A stretch of DNA of 64,000 bases from Lentisphaerota bacterium (GTDB lineage Bacteria; Verrucomicrobiota; Kiritimatiellia; PWTM01), in assembly GCA_016873715.1 (NCBI GenBank), contig VGWF01000003.1, positions 1-64,000 on the forward strand. The letters run 5' to 3'. The notes beneath the pieces were generated by a model. That model was not told where the DNA came from. It saw only the letters and a program-made list of their open reading frames with translations, and searched no databases. The translations under genes and the position numbers were made by a program. How positions within the stretch are numbered: the stretch's first letter is position 1; each line of letters begins with the position of its first letter. Below, one piece after another: positions 8,887 through 17,988 of this stretch.

Positions 8887-9522
8887 ATGAAACCTGCCCG
8901 GACCATCCCCGTCCTGCGCACCGGAGCGGCGGTACTGGCCGCCCTTGCCTTCCTGGCGGCGCCGGTCGTTGCCCCTGCCGCCGAGAAGGGCAAGAAGAAG
9001 GCGGCCGCCAAGCCGGCGGCCAAGGCCCCCGCCGCGGGCAAGGCCAAGCCTGCCGCCGACAAGGCGCCGGCGAAGAAGCCCGCTCCGAAGTTCGTCGCGA
9101 AGCCCAGCACGGCCCCCCTCAAGGCCCTGCCCGCTCCGGAGAGCTCCGCGGGCAAGGTCGGCTCCGACCAGGCGGCGGCGTCGATGAGCATCGCCACCCG
9201 TCTCCAGGCCGAACGCGACCATGCCGAGTCCGAGCAGGCGTTTCTCCGGCTGCTGCAGGACAAGCTGCCGGTCGGACTCTGGAGTCCCGACCGCATCGCG
9301 AGCGCGGACGACGGGAACACGCTGCTCCATTACGCGGTGATGCAGGGCTGGGCGAACGCGGCGGGCTACCTCGTCGAACAGGGCGCGGATCTCGAATCCC
9401 GCAACATCCTCGGGAAGACGCCGGCGATCCTCGCGAAGGAACTCGGCCACGGTCGGATCCTCGGGATCCTCGAGGCCGGGGCGCAGGCGCGGGACGCGAA
9501 ACGGTCCGACCGGGGGCAGTGA
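8887..9522 (+). CDS. Exported ankyrin-repeat protein with Lys/Ala-rich linker
   Basis: AAKPAAKAPAAGKAKPA linker; DGNTLLHYAVMQGWANAAGYLVEQGADLESRNILGKTPAILA ankyrin repeats. Confidence 0.75.
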   Translation: MKPARTIPVLRTGAAVLAALAFLAAPVVAPAAEKGKKKAAAKPAAKAPAAGKAKPAADKAPAKKPAPKFVAKPSTAPLKALPAPESSAGKVGSDQAAASMSIATRLQAERDHAESEQAFLRLLQDKLPVGLWSPDRIASADDGNTLLHYAVMQGWANAAGYLVEQGADLESRNILGKTPAILAKELGHGRILGILEAGAQARDAKRSDRGQ

Positions 9523-9582
9523 GGGACTCCCCGTCGTGGGCGCCGGATCCCGGCGACGTGCGATCGACCGCCTCGCTCCGGA

Positions 9583-10029
9583 TCAGGAGGCGGCCCCCGA
9601 CCGGGCGAAAGTCCAGTGCCGCTGCAGCACGAACGACACGACCGCGACGGTCGCATCCGCGCACAACTTGGCCAGGGCCGGCCGTCCCGGCAGCAGCCGC
9701 GTGTAGAGTCCCACGGCCGCGAGGGCCAGCACGTAGGCCGAAGCCCACACGACCCAGAACCGCGCGAACTGCACGCGCAGCGCAAGACCGCGCCGGTCGC
9801 GGAAGGTCCAGGCGCGGTTCAGGGCGAAACTGACCAGCCCCCCGGCCGGCCGGCACACGGCCTGCGCAGCGAGCGGGCTCCATCCAAGCCCCGAGCTCAG
9901 CAGGAAGAAGGTGCCGTAGTCGGTGGCGACCACGGCGAACCCGCACAGGGAATAGCGGATCGCGTCCCGGAGAACCCCGGGACGCATGCACCCTCCCGTC
10001 TTCGGATCGGCCCTGGACTCGTCCGTCAT
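9583..10029 (-). CDS. GtrA-family membrane protein
   Basis: RYSLCGFAVVATDYGTFFLL...SFALNRAWTFRDR...SFVLQRHWTF. Confidence 0.8.
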   Translation of the reverse strand: MTDESRADPKTGGCMRPGVLRDAIRYSLCGFAVVATDYGTFFLLSSGLGWSPLAAQAVCRPAGGLVSFALNRAWTFRDRRGLALRVQFARFWVVWASAYVLALAAVGLYTRLLPGRPALAKLCADATVAVVSFVLQRHWTFARSGAAS

Positions 10030-10141
10030 GGCACTCCCGCGAGCCCGCACAGTGCCCGATTCCGGGGCGCACGGCAACCGCCGCCCAAATCCACGGCTAC
10101 GCTTGGTCGATAGGAACGAACGATGCTTCGAGGGCCCCCTG

Positions 10142-10230
10142 CACGGCGCCGACGGAGCGGCGCCCTCCAGGTCCGCCCTCTCGTATCCCCAGGAAACAGG
10201 ATCTGGAGGGCCGCGCTCCGTCGCGGCCGT
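10142..10230. repeat. BIME-like element: two inverted GGAG-headed hairpins
   Basis: GGCGCC-gacggagc-GGCGCC (10145-10164) then CCTCC; GGAGG then GGCCGCG-ctccgt-CGCGGCC (10209-10228); outer arms CCTCCAGGTCC / GGATCTGGAGG complementary with one mismatch. Confidence 0.8.
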
Positions 10231-10305
10231 GTCCATGCGCACTTCACACGGGTGGTCACCGGATATCCGAGGCTTGGCCGAGGATTGGGGCCGCCGACAA
10301 AGGGA

Positions 10306-10334
10306 TTGAGCCGGCGGATCCGGGTCGCTACTCT
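10306..10334 (+). promoter_or_regulatory. Putative promoter TTGAGC-N17-TACTCT (transcript would be leaderless or nearly so)
   Basis: Exact 17-bp spacer; ATG at 10341 is 7 nt after the -10. Confidence 0.5.
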
Positions 10335-10340
10335 GCCGGC

Positions 10341-11315
10341 ATGAGGGGAGCCCGAAACGTCCTTCCGCTCCTGCTGGCTGTCGGCCTCGGGGCCGTGCCG
10401 GCCGCGGTCCGCGCCGCGCTCCTCGCCTACGAACCGTTCCTCGCCGGCGGGGCGTCGCCCAACCTCGCCGCCGGACAGTACACCAACGGCGTCGCCTATC
10501 CGGGTGACCAGCTCCTCGGCCAGGGTCCCGCCGCCCTCGGGTTCGGCGCCGGATCGGCGTGGACCAACAACTCCGGCAGCGGCTACAACGCCAACGTCTA
10601 CTACCGCACCGAGGCCGACCAGGGCGGCTACACCGACGGCAACGGCCGCCAGCTCGTCACCGCCGCCGGCCAGCTCAATCTCCAGCGCAGCTCCGGCGCC
10701 CCATCCGACAGCGACAAGAACGCCGTGCGCACCCTCGCGCTCGGGGGGAACCTCCCGGGCGTCATCTACATGAGCTTCATGGCCAGCATGACCGTCGGCG
10801 ACCATGTCCGCCTCTCGTCCGGCGCGACGGACGGCTCCAGCGCGCAGCGGTTCTTCTTCGGCGCCAGCACCACGCGCAACCCCTTTGTGAGCGGCTGGAA
10901 CGGCTCCGCCTACAGCAACGTCGTCAACACCGGCATCGCCATCTCGACGAACACGATGCACCTGTTCGTCGCCCGCATCCGCGACAACGGCGACGCCGTC
11001 CACGACGAGATCGCCCTCTTCTTCGATCCTCTTCTCGCCTCGGAGGGCCTCAACACCCCGACCGCGGAGCTTACCCTCGGCAACTTCTACGTCGCCGGCA
11101 ACGCCGGATGGACTCTCGTGGACACCTATATCCGCGGTCGTGCCGTCGACGCCCCGTCCTCGGTCCGCATCGACGAAATCCGCATCGGCACCACGTGGGC
11201 GGACGTCACACCGAACATCATCCCCGAGCCGTCGACCGCCGCCACGCTCCTTGCCGGTGTCCTGCTCCTCGCTCGCCGACTTCGCGGCGGCCGCCCGGAC
11301 AGCCGCCTGCCGTGA
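10341..11315 (+). CDS. PEP-CTERM-anchored exported protein
   Basis: Signal peptide; C-terminal PEPSTAATLLAGVLLLARRLRGGR. Confidence 0.85.
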   Translation: MRGARNVLPLLLAVGLGAVPAAVRAALLAYEPFLAGGASPNLAAGQYTNGVAYPGDQLLGQGPAALGFGAGSAWTNNSGSGYNANVYYRTEADQGGYTDGNGRQLVTAAGQLNLQRSSGAPSDSDKNAVRTLALGGNLPGVIYMSFMASMTVGDHVRLSSGATDGSSAQRFFFGASTTRNPFVSGWNGSAYSNVVNTGIAISTNTMHLFVARIRDNGDAVHDEIALFFDPLLASEGLNTPTAELTLGNFYVAGNAGWTLVDTYIRGRAVDAPSSVRIDEIRIGTTWADVTPNIIPEPSTAATLLAGVLLLARRLRGGRPDSRLP

Positions 11316-12016
11316 GCGTTCCGGCCTCCACGCCCCTCGGCGGCCCCGAGTCGATCTCCATCCGGGTCTCGATCGGGGACGACCTCCGCGCGCTCTGCCC
11401 CCGCATCGCCGTCGGGCTCGTCGAGGCGCTCGTTCGCAACGACCGCCCCGCCCCCGATCTCCAGGCCGACATCGACGCCGCCCTCGCCGGCTTCGCGGAT
11501 CATCCGCTCGAACGCATCAAGGAGCACCCGGCCATCGCCGCCACGCGCGCCCTCTACCGCGCCTGCGGCAAGGAGCCGAACCGCTACCGGCCCGCGGCCG
11601 AGCAACTCCGCCGCCGCGCCGCCCAGGGCAAGGGCCTCTACCGGATCAGTCCCCTCGTCGATCTCGTGAACCTCGTCTCGCTCCGCACGGGGCTCTCCAT
11701 CGGCGCGTTCGACCTCGACGCGGTCGACGGCGACGCCGAGTGGGGCGTCGGCCGCGCGGACGAACCCTACGAGGCCATCGGCCGCGGCCCCTTCAACATC
11801 GGGGGCATGCCCGTTCTCCGCGACCGACGCGGCGCCTTCGGATCCCCGAGCAGCGACTCCGAGCGCACCAAGCTCCGCCCCGCGACCGTCCGGTTCCTGC
11901 TCAACATCAACAGCTACGCCGGCCCCGATCCCGCCGTCGCCGCCATCGAACTCGCCTCCGGCCTCCTCCGCCGCCACGCCGACGCCACCGGGATCCGCAG
12001 CGCAGTCGTGCGCTGA
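11312..12016 (+). CDS. B3/B4 (PheT-like tRNA-binding) domain protein
   Basis: ALYRACGKEPNRYRPAAEQLRRRAAQGKGLYRISPLVDLVNLVSLRTGLSIGAFDLD; GTG start overlapping the previous stop (GTGA). Confidence 0.75.
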   Translation: MSVPASTPLGGPESISIRVSIGDDLRALCPRIAVGLVEALVRNDRPAPDLQADIDAALAGFADHPLERIKEHPAIAATRALYRACGKEPNRYRPAAEQLRRRAAQGKGLYRISPLVDLVNLVSLRTGLSIGAFDLDAVDGDAEWGVGRADEPYEAIGRGPFNIGGMPVLRDRRGAFGSPSSDSERTKLRPATVRFLLNINSYAGPDPAVAAIELASGLLRRHADATGIRSAVVR

Positions 12017-12030
12017 GCCGGGGAACGGAA

Positions 12031-12150
12031 GCGGAGAGCACAGAGCGAAGAGCACAGAGCGGAGAGCAGAGAGCGGAGAGCAGAGAGCGGAGAGCCCCGA
12101 GCGGAGAGCACAGAGCGGAGAGCGTAGGGCGGAGAGCGCAGAGCGGAGAG
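12031..12150. repeat. Tandem array, 14-bp period (2x7), consensus GCGGAGAGCacaga, about 8.6 copies
   Basis: Parses without indels as heptads GCGGAGA/GCACAGA/GCGAAGA/GCAGAGA... Confidence 0.9.
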
Positions 12151-12175
12151 TCGGGAGTGGGAACCAAAGGCCGCC

Positions 12176-12295
12176 GTTGGTTGTTGGCTGTTGGATGTTC
12201 GATGGTGGTAGTTCGTTGTTGAATGTTGGTTGTTCGGTGTTCGATGTTGGATGTTCGATGTTGGATGTTGGACGTTGGTTGTTGGTTGTTGGCTG
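12176..12295. repeat. Tandem array, 7-bp period, consensus GTTGGWT, about 17 copies
   Basis: GTTGGTT GTTGGCT GTTGGAT GTTCGAT ... GTTGGTT GTTGGCT without indels. Confidence 0.92.
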
Positions 12296-12386
12296 CCGAG
12301 TCCGGCTGTCCCGCCCCGGTTCGCTTGCGCTATACTGTGCGCCTGACCGCGTCGGTTGACACCGGGGACCGGATCGGAGACTCCGT

Positions 12387-13610
12387 GTGAGCGCACGTCC
12401 AGACAGCATCGACGATCTTCGCATCGACCGGACCGGCGAGGACGCCCCCCGTCCCCGCATCGGTACGGTCGTGGCCGTGATCGTCGTCCTCGCCCTCCTG
12501 GCGGCCGCCGCCTTCGGCCTCTCCGCCGGCCGCGGCCCCGAGGTGCGCACCGTCGCCGCCCGCGAGGCCGCGGCGGAATCCGGCGGCCCCCGCACCGTCC
12601 TCAACGCCTCGGGCTACGTCGTCGCGCGCCGCCAGGCCACGGTCTCGTCGAAGATCACCGGCAAGGTCATCGAGGTCCTCGTCGAGGAGGGCATGAAGGT
12701 CGCCGACGGCCAGGTCCTCGCCCGCCTCGATGACGCCAACGTGCGGACCGGGCTCAACCTTGCGGAATCGGAGCACACCGCCGCACGCGCGGCGCTGGCC
12801 GAAACCCGCGTCCGCCTCGACGAGGCCCGCGTGGAGTTCGGCCGTATCCAGCGGCTCGCCGCGGCGGACCTGACCACCACCTCGGAGCTCGACCGCGCCC
12901 GCGCCTCGGTCCAGTCGCTCGAGGCGCGCATCGAACAGCAGGACGCGCAGGCGCAGGTCGCCGGCCGGCAGGTCGACGTCTGGAAGCAGCAGGTGGAGGA
13001 CGCCGTCATCCGCGCGCCCTTCTCCGGCATCGCCACCTCCAAGAACGCCCAGCCGGGCGAGATGATCTCCCCCGTCTCCGCCGGCGGCGGCTTCACGCGC
13101 ACGGGCATCGGAACCATCGTCGACATGGATTCCCTCGAGATCGAGGTCGACGTCAACGAGAGCTACCTTCACCGGGTCCGTCCCGGCCAGCCGGTCGAGG
13201 CCTCGCTCGATGCCTATCCGGACTGGAGGATCCCCTGCAAGGTCTTCGCGATCATCCCCACGGCCGACCGGCAGAAGTCGACCGTCAAGGTCCGCGTGAA
13301 GTTCGACCGCCTCGACCCGCGCATCCTGCCCGACATGGGCGTGAAGGTCGCGTTCCAGGGCGCCCCCGGCGATGGAACTCCCGCCGTGGCCACGGTCCTC
13401 GTGCCCGAGGCCGCCATCCGGCACGTCGACGGCCGGGCCACCGCATGGGTCGTCGGGAACGGCCACCTCCAGCTCCGCGCCCTCACCGTGGAGACCGCCC
13501 GCGCGGGCCAGGTTTCCGTCACGTCCGGCCTGAAGGCGGGCGAGCGGGTCGTCGTCGACGGCCCCGCCTCCCTCCGGGAGGGCGGCCGCGTGCGCGAGGC
13601 GGCACGATGA
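12387..13610 (+). CDS. Efflux periplasmic adaptor (MFP/HlyD/MacA-type)
   Basis: [38 protein letters not shown]; coiled coil; [23 protein letters not shown]. Confidence 0.9.
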   Translation: MSARPDSIDDLRIDRTGEDAPRPRIGTVVAVIVVLALLAAAAFGLSAGRGPEVRTVAAREAAAESGGPRTVLNASGYVVARRQATVSSKITGKVIEVLVEEGMKVADGQVLARLDDANVRTGLNLAESEHTAARAALAETRVRLDEARVEFGRIQRLAAADLTTTSELDRARASVQSLEARIEQQDAQAQVAGRQVDVWKQQVEDAVIRAPFSGIATSKNAQPGEMISPVSAGGGFTRTGIGTIVDMDSLEIEVDVNESYLHRVRPGQPVEASLDAYPDWRIPCKVFAIIPTADRQKSTVKVRVKFDRLDPRILPDMGVKVAFQGAPGDGTPAVATVLVPEAAIRHVDGRATAWVVGNGHLQLRALTVETARAGQVSVTSGLKAGERVVVDGPASLREGGRVREAAR

Positions 13611-13644
13611 GCGCCCTGCGGGCGGCGCGGGGCGGGCCGGTCGC

Positions 13645-14358
13645 ATGAACGGCGCGGCGCCGGCCCCGGCGGACGATCTCCTCGTCCGGGTTGAGGACGT
13701 CGAGAAGGCGTTCCATCGCGGCGAGGAGGTGATCCACGTCCTGCGCGACCTCCACCTGACCATCCCGCGCGGCGAGTTCCTTGCGCTGATGGGTCCCTCC
13801 GGCTCCGGCAAGAGCACGCTGCTCAACCTCCTGGGCGGCCTCGACCGGCCCACGCGCGGACGCGTGATCGTCGACGGCCGGCGGATCGACCGTCTCTCCG
13901 ACCGCCAGCTCGCGGCGTGGCGCGCGCGCCACGTCGGACTCGTCTTCCAGTTCTACAACCTGCTCCCCGTCCTGACCGCCGAACGCAACGTCGAACTCCC
14001 GCTGCTGCTCGCGCCGCTCACCCGCGTCCAGCGCCGCCGCCACGTCGCGGCCGCGCTGGGCATCGTCGGCCTGTCCCACCGCGCGCGCCACTACCCGCGG
14101 CAGCTCTCCGGCGGCGAGCAGCAGCGCGTGGGCATCGCCCGCGCGCTGGTGACCGACCCGAGCCTGCTGCTGTGCGACGAACCCACCGGCGACCTCGACC
14201 GCCGGTCCGGCGACGGGATCCTCGACCTCCTCCAGGCCCTCAACCGCGAACACGGCAAGACCATCGTGATGGTCACGCACGATCCCCACGCCTCCGCGCG
14301 CGCCACGCGCGTGGTGCACCTCGACAAGGGCCGCCTCGGCACGGAGGCGCCCCCGTGA
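13645..14358 (+). CDS. ABC transporter ATP-binding protein (MacB/LolD-type)
   Basis: Walker [10 protein letters not shown]; signature [15 protein letters not shown]; Walker [13 protein letters not shown]. Confidence 0.95.
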   Translation: MNGAAPAPADDLLVRVEDVEKAFHRGEEVIHVLRDLHLTIPRGEFLALMGPSGSGKSTLLNLLGGLDRPTRGRVIVDGRRIDRLSDRQLAAWRARHVGLVFQFYNLLPVLTAERNVELPLLLAPLTRVQRRRHVAAALGIVGLSHRARHYPRQLSGGEQQRVGIARALVTDPSLLLCDEPTGDLDRRSGDGILDLLQALNREHGKTIVMVTHDPHASARATRVVHLDKGRLGTEAPP

Positions 14359-14383
14359 ACGCCGCCCGCATCCGCCCCGGCCC

Positions 14384-15538
14384 ATGAAGTACCTCCCCCT
14401 CGTCTGGGCCGGCCTCCGGCGCCGGAAGCTGCGGTCGCTGCTGACGCTGCTCTGCATCCTCGTCGCGTTCGTCCTCTTCGGCTACCTCTGCGCCATCGGC
14501 CGCGCGATGGACCAGGGCGCCAGCGTCGCCGGGGCCGACCGTCTGATGGTCCGCCACCGCGTCTCGATCACGCAACCGCTCCCCGTCAGCTACAAGGCGC
14601 GCATCGAGCGCATCCCCGGCGTCGCGCTTGTCGCGCATTTCTCCTGGTTCGGAGGCATCTACCGCGAACCCGGCAACTTCTTCCCCCAGATGGCCGTCGA
14701 ACCCGGCCCCCACCTCGCCATGTACCCGGAGTACCTGCTGCCGGAGGACCGCAGGCAGGCGTGGCTCGCCACCCGCACCGGCGCGATCGCCGGCCGCAGG
14801 ACCGCGGAGAAGTACGGGTGGAAGGTCGGCGACCGGATCCCGATCCAGGCCACCGTCTGGCGCCGGATGAACGGCGACACCACCTGGGAGTTCGACCTCG
14901 TCGGCATCTTCGACGGCGCGAAGCCGGAGACCGACACCACCGGGTTCTTTTTCCGCTACGACTGCCTCGACGAGGGGCGGCTCTTCGGCAAGGGGATCGT
15001 CGCCTGGTACACCGTCCGCGTCTCGAACCCGGAGGAGGCCGCCGACGTCGCGCGGCGGATCGACGAGGAGTTCGCCAACGCCTCCGCCGAGACCAAGTCC
15101 GAGACCGAGGGCGCGTTCCTCCGCGGCTGGGCCCGGCAGATCGGCGACATCTCCACGATCCTCGCCTCCGTCCTCGGCGCCGTCTTCTTCACCATCCTCC
15201 TCGTCGCCGGCAACACGATGGCGCAATCGGTCCGGGAGCGAACCTGCGAGATCGGCGTCCTCAAGGCCCTCGGGTACACCCATGCCGGCGTGCTCTCGCT
15301 GGTCCTCGCGGAGTCGTGCCTTCTCTCCGTCCTCGGGGCCGCGGGCGGACTGGCCGTTGCCTCGGTCCTCGTCGCCGCCGGCGATCCGACCCGCGGCGCG
15401 ATGCCGATGTTCCACTTCCCGGCCGCGGACGTGCTCGCCGGCCTCGGGTGGGCGCTGGCGCTGGGCGTCGTCGCCGGGCTCCTGCCGGCGCTCCACGCGA
15501 TGCGGCTCCGCGTGGCCGACGCGCTGCGGAGGACCTAG
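14384..15538 (+). CDS. ABC transporter permease (FtsX/MacB-type)
   Basis: RSLLTLLCILVAFVLFGYLCAIG; C-terminal FtsX-like VRERTCEIGVLKALGYTHAGVLSLVLAES. Confidence 0.9.
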   Translation: MKYLPLVWAGLRRRKLRSLLTLLCILVAFVLFGYLCAIGRAMDQGASVAGADRLMVRHRVSITQPLPVSYKARIERIPGVALVAHFSWFGGIYREPGNFFPQMAVEPGPHLAMYPEYLLPEDRRQAWLATRTGAIAGRRTAEKYGWKVGDRIPIQATVWRRMNGDTTWEFDLVGIFDGAKPETDTTGFFFRYDCLDEGRLFGKGIVAWYTVRVSNPEEAADVARRIDEEFANASAETKSETEGAFLRGWARQIGDISTILASVLGAVFFTILLVAGNTMAQSVRERTCEIGVLKALGYTHAGVLSLVLAESCLLSVLGAAGGLAVASVLVAAGDPTRGAMPMFHFPAADVLAGLGWALALGVVAGLLPALHAMRLRVADALRRT

Positions 15539-15561
15539 CGGGCGCGGGGCGCCCCACGGAC

Positions 15562-15612
15562 GACGGAAGACGGAAGACGGAAGACGGAAGAACGGGAGAA
15601 CGGAAGAACAGT
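15562..15612. repeat. Tandem array, 7-bp period, consensus GACGGAA
   Basis: GACGGAA x4 then degenerate GAACGGGA GAACGGA AGAACAG; sits between two permease genes. Confidence 0.85.
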
Positions 15613-15613
15613 G

Positions 15614-16810
15614 ATGGGATTCGTCAGCTGGCTCTCGCAGGTCGGCTCGGTCACGAAGCTGAGCCTCGAGACGATCGTCGAGCGCAAGGGCGCCTCGGCC
15701 GCCGCCGTCTTCGGCATCGCGGGGGTCGTCGCCGTCTTCGTCGCGGTCCTGTCCGTCGCGGAGGGCTTCCGCCGCGTGATGACCGCCTCCGGCGACCCGT
15801 CGGCGGCCATCGTGATGCGCGCCGGATCGGACACCGAGATGATGAGCATCCTCTACGGCACGGGGGTCCGCGTCATCGACGACGCGCCCGGCATCGCGCG
15901 CTCCGCCTCCGGTCCCCTCGCTTGCCGCGAGCTGTTCGTCGTCATCAACCTGCCCCGGCGCTCCAGCGGCATGGATGCCAACGTCCCGCTGCGCGGTCTC
16001 GGCGCCAATGCCTTCGAGGTCCACGACCGGGTCCGCATCGTCGAGGGCCGGCGGTTCACGCCCGGCTGCAACGAGGTGATCGTCGGCGTGGGCGCCTCGC
16101 ACGAGTTCGCCGGCCTCGACCTCGGCGCCGAACTGAAGGTGGGGCGCAACCGGTGGAGGGTCGTCGGGATCTTCACCGCCGGCGGCGGGCTGCCGGAGTC
16201 CGAGATCTGGACCGACGCCGTCGTGCTGCAGGCGGCCTACCACCGCGGCAACAGCTTCCAGACCGTCCGCGTCAAGCTCGCATCGCCCGACTCGTTCGAC
16301 GCGTTCCGCGACGCCCTTCTCGCCGACCCGCGCCTGACCGTGAAGGCGATCCGCCTGCAGGACTACTACGCCGAGCAGTCGCGCACCGTCCAGAACCTGA
16401 TCACCGGCCTTGGCACCCTCGTCGCGGCGCTGATGGGCATCGGCGCCTCGTTCGGCGCGCTGAACACGATGTACTCCGCCGTCGCCACCCGCACGCGGGA
16501 GATCGCCACCCTACGCGCCCTCGGTTTCGGAAGCGCCCCGATCGTGATCTCCATCCTCGCCGAGTCGCTCGTGCTCGCGTCGCTCGGCGGGCTTGCCGGC
16601 GCCGCGGTGGCCTACGGGATCTTCGACGGCTTCCGCGCCGCCACCCTCAACTGGCAGAGCTTCAGCCAGGTCGCCTTCGCCTTCGACGTCACCCCCGCCC
16701 TCCTCGCACAGGGCGGCGGCTGCGCGATCCTCATCGGCGTCATCGGGGGCCTCTTCCCCGCCCTCCGCGCCGCCCGCATCCCGGTCGCCACCGCCCTGCG
16801 CGAGACCTGA
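15614..16810 (+). CDS. Second ABC transporter permease (FtsX/MacB-type)
   Basis: TRTREIATLRALGFGSAPIVISILAESLVLASLGGLAGA; 4-TM topology. Confidence 0.9.
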   Translation: MGFVSWLSQVGSVTKLSLETIVERKGASAAAVFGIAGVVAVFVAVLSVAEGFRRVMTASGDPSAAIVMRAGSDTEMMSILYGTGVRVIDDAPGIARSASGPLACRELFVVINLPRRSSGMDANVPLRGLGANAFEVHDRVRIVEGRRFTPGCNEVIVGVGASHEFAGLDLGAELKVGRNRWRVVGIFTAGGGLPESEIWTDAVVLQAAYHRGNSFQTVRVKLASPDSFDAFRDALLADPRLTVKAIRLQDYYAEQSRTVQNLITGLGTLVAALMGIGASFGALNTMYSAVATRTREIATLRALGFGSAPIVISILAESLVLASLGGLAGAAVAYGIFDGFRAATLNWQSFSQVAFAFDVTPALLAQGGGCAILIGVIGGLFPALRAARIPVATALRET

Positions 16811-16938
16811 CGGACCGGGCCGCCGCCGAAGCCCCGGATCGGACGCCGGATGGGGCTGCCGGATAAGGCTTGCCTTCGGCCCGCGAGGTGATGAGGATGT
16901 CGGGAAACGCGGACGGCCACCGTCCGAAAGGAGCCGGC

Positions 16939-17937
16939 ATGACAACCCGACGCTCGAGCGTAACCGCCCTGACCCTTGCCACCCTGCTTGCCGCACCGCA
17001 CGCGGCCCCGGCCATCGGCGCGTGGGACGGGCCGGAGACCGGCTCGCTCCGGATCTGGAACGCGCAGGCCGGCCTGTCCCTCCGGGGCTCGGTCGGCTAT
17101 CTCAACGGCGAGGCGCGGGAACTCGTCTACTCGGACCTCGACGGCTACCGGCACCAGGTCAGCGAATTGATCTGGGACCTCCGCGACCTGGCCATGGTCG
17201 GGATCTCCGGTTCCGCGCACTTCGCCAAGCGGTTCCACGTCCGGGCCGCGTTCTGGACGCCCGCGAACGAGGGCGGCGGCCAGATGGAGGACTACGACTG
17301 GCTGGTCTACGAGCCCGGCGCGCCGTGGACGGACTACTCGCTGAGCGACGTCGACGTCACCAGCGCGTCGATCGTGGACCTGGCCTTCGCCGTGGACATC
17401 GTCTCCTACAAGGGCTTCACCCTTCGCGGGATGGCCGGCTACAAACAGGACTACTGGGCGTGGCGCGACTATGGCCTCCTCCACGTCTACTCCTCCAACC
17501 CCTACAGCCCGGGCGGCTTCCGCGACGACGTGGCGAACGAGGACGGAGCCACCGGCATCGAGTACGAGCAGGTCTTCCGCGTCCCCTACTTCGGCGGCGA
17601 GCTGGAGTTCGCCCGCGGGGCCTGGGAGGCGAACACCTACCTCAAGTTCAGCCCGATCGTCACGGCCAACGACGAGGACCTGCATATCCACCGCAACCTG
17701 CTGTTCGAGGAGTCGTTCGACGGCGGGACCTTCGTCGCCGCGGGCGTGCAGGTCCTGCGCACCTTCGAGTCCGGTCTCTACGTTGCCGGCGCGTTCGACT
17801 TCCAGACCATCCCCGAGTTCGACGGCGACATGACGATCACCGACTACGACACCGGGGAAGTCTCGTCGGAATCCGACAACGCCGGGATCAGCCACTTCGC
17901 GTACATGCTGTCCCTGTCCCTTGGCTACGCCTTCTGA
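16939..17937 (+). CDS. Omptin-family outer-membrane protease-like beta-barrel
   Basis: Resembles OmpT throughout: GEARELVYSDLDGYRHQVSELIW, GGQMEDYDWLVYEPGAPWTDYS, LRGMAGYKQDYW, YSSNPYSPGGFRDDV, GIEYEQVFRVPYFG, NDEDLHIH; terminal LGYAF. Confidence 0.75.
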   Translation: MTTRRSSVTALTLATLLAAPHAAPAIGAWDGPETGSLRIWNAQAGLSLRGSVGYLNGEARELVYSDLDGYRHQVSELIWDLRDLAMVGISGSAHFAKRFHVRAAFWTPANEGGGQMEDYDWLVYEPGAPWTDYSLSDVDVTSASIVDLAFAVDIVSYKGFTLRGMAGYKQDYWAWRDYGLLHVYSSNPYSPGGFRDDVANEDGATGIEYEQVFRVPYFGGELEFARGAWEANTYLKFSPIVTANDEDLHIHRNLLFEESFDGGTFVAAGVQVLRTFESGLYVAGAFDFQTIPEFDGDMTITDYDTGEVSSESDNAGISHFAYMLSLSLGYAF

Positions 17938-17988
17938 TCCGGCGGTGAGGCCAGGCCCGGCCGACGGCTCGCGTGGAGTGAGGTCCGC

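Noticed and set aside
11126-12604. 492-aa minus-strand ORF containing QRPTSNIEHPTSNTEQPT and SALRSPLCALRS repeats
   Set aside because: Repeats are translations of the intergenic heptamer arrays, not protein sequence; the rest is antisense to the PEP-CTERM and B3/B4 genes.
12031-15612. CRISPR-like interpretation of the repeat arrays
   Set aside because: Units of 7-14 bp with no spacers and no cas genes nearby.
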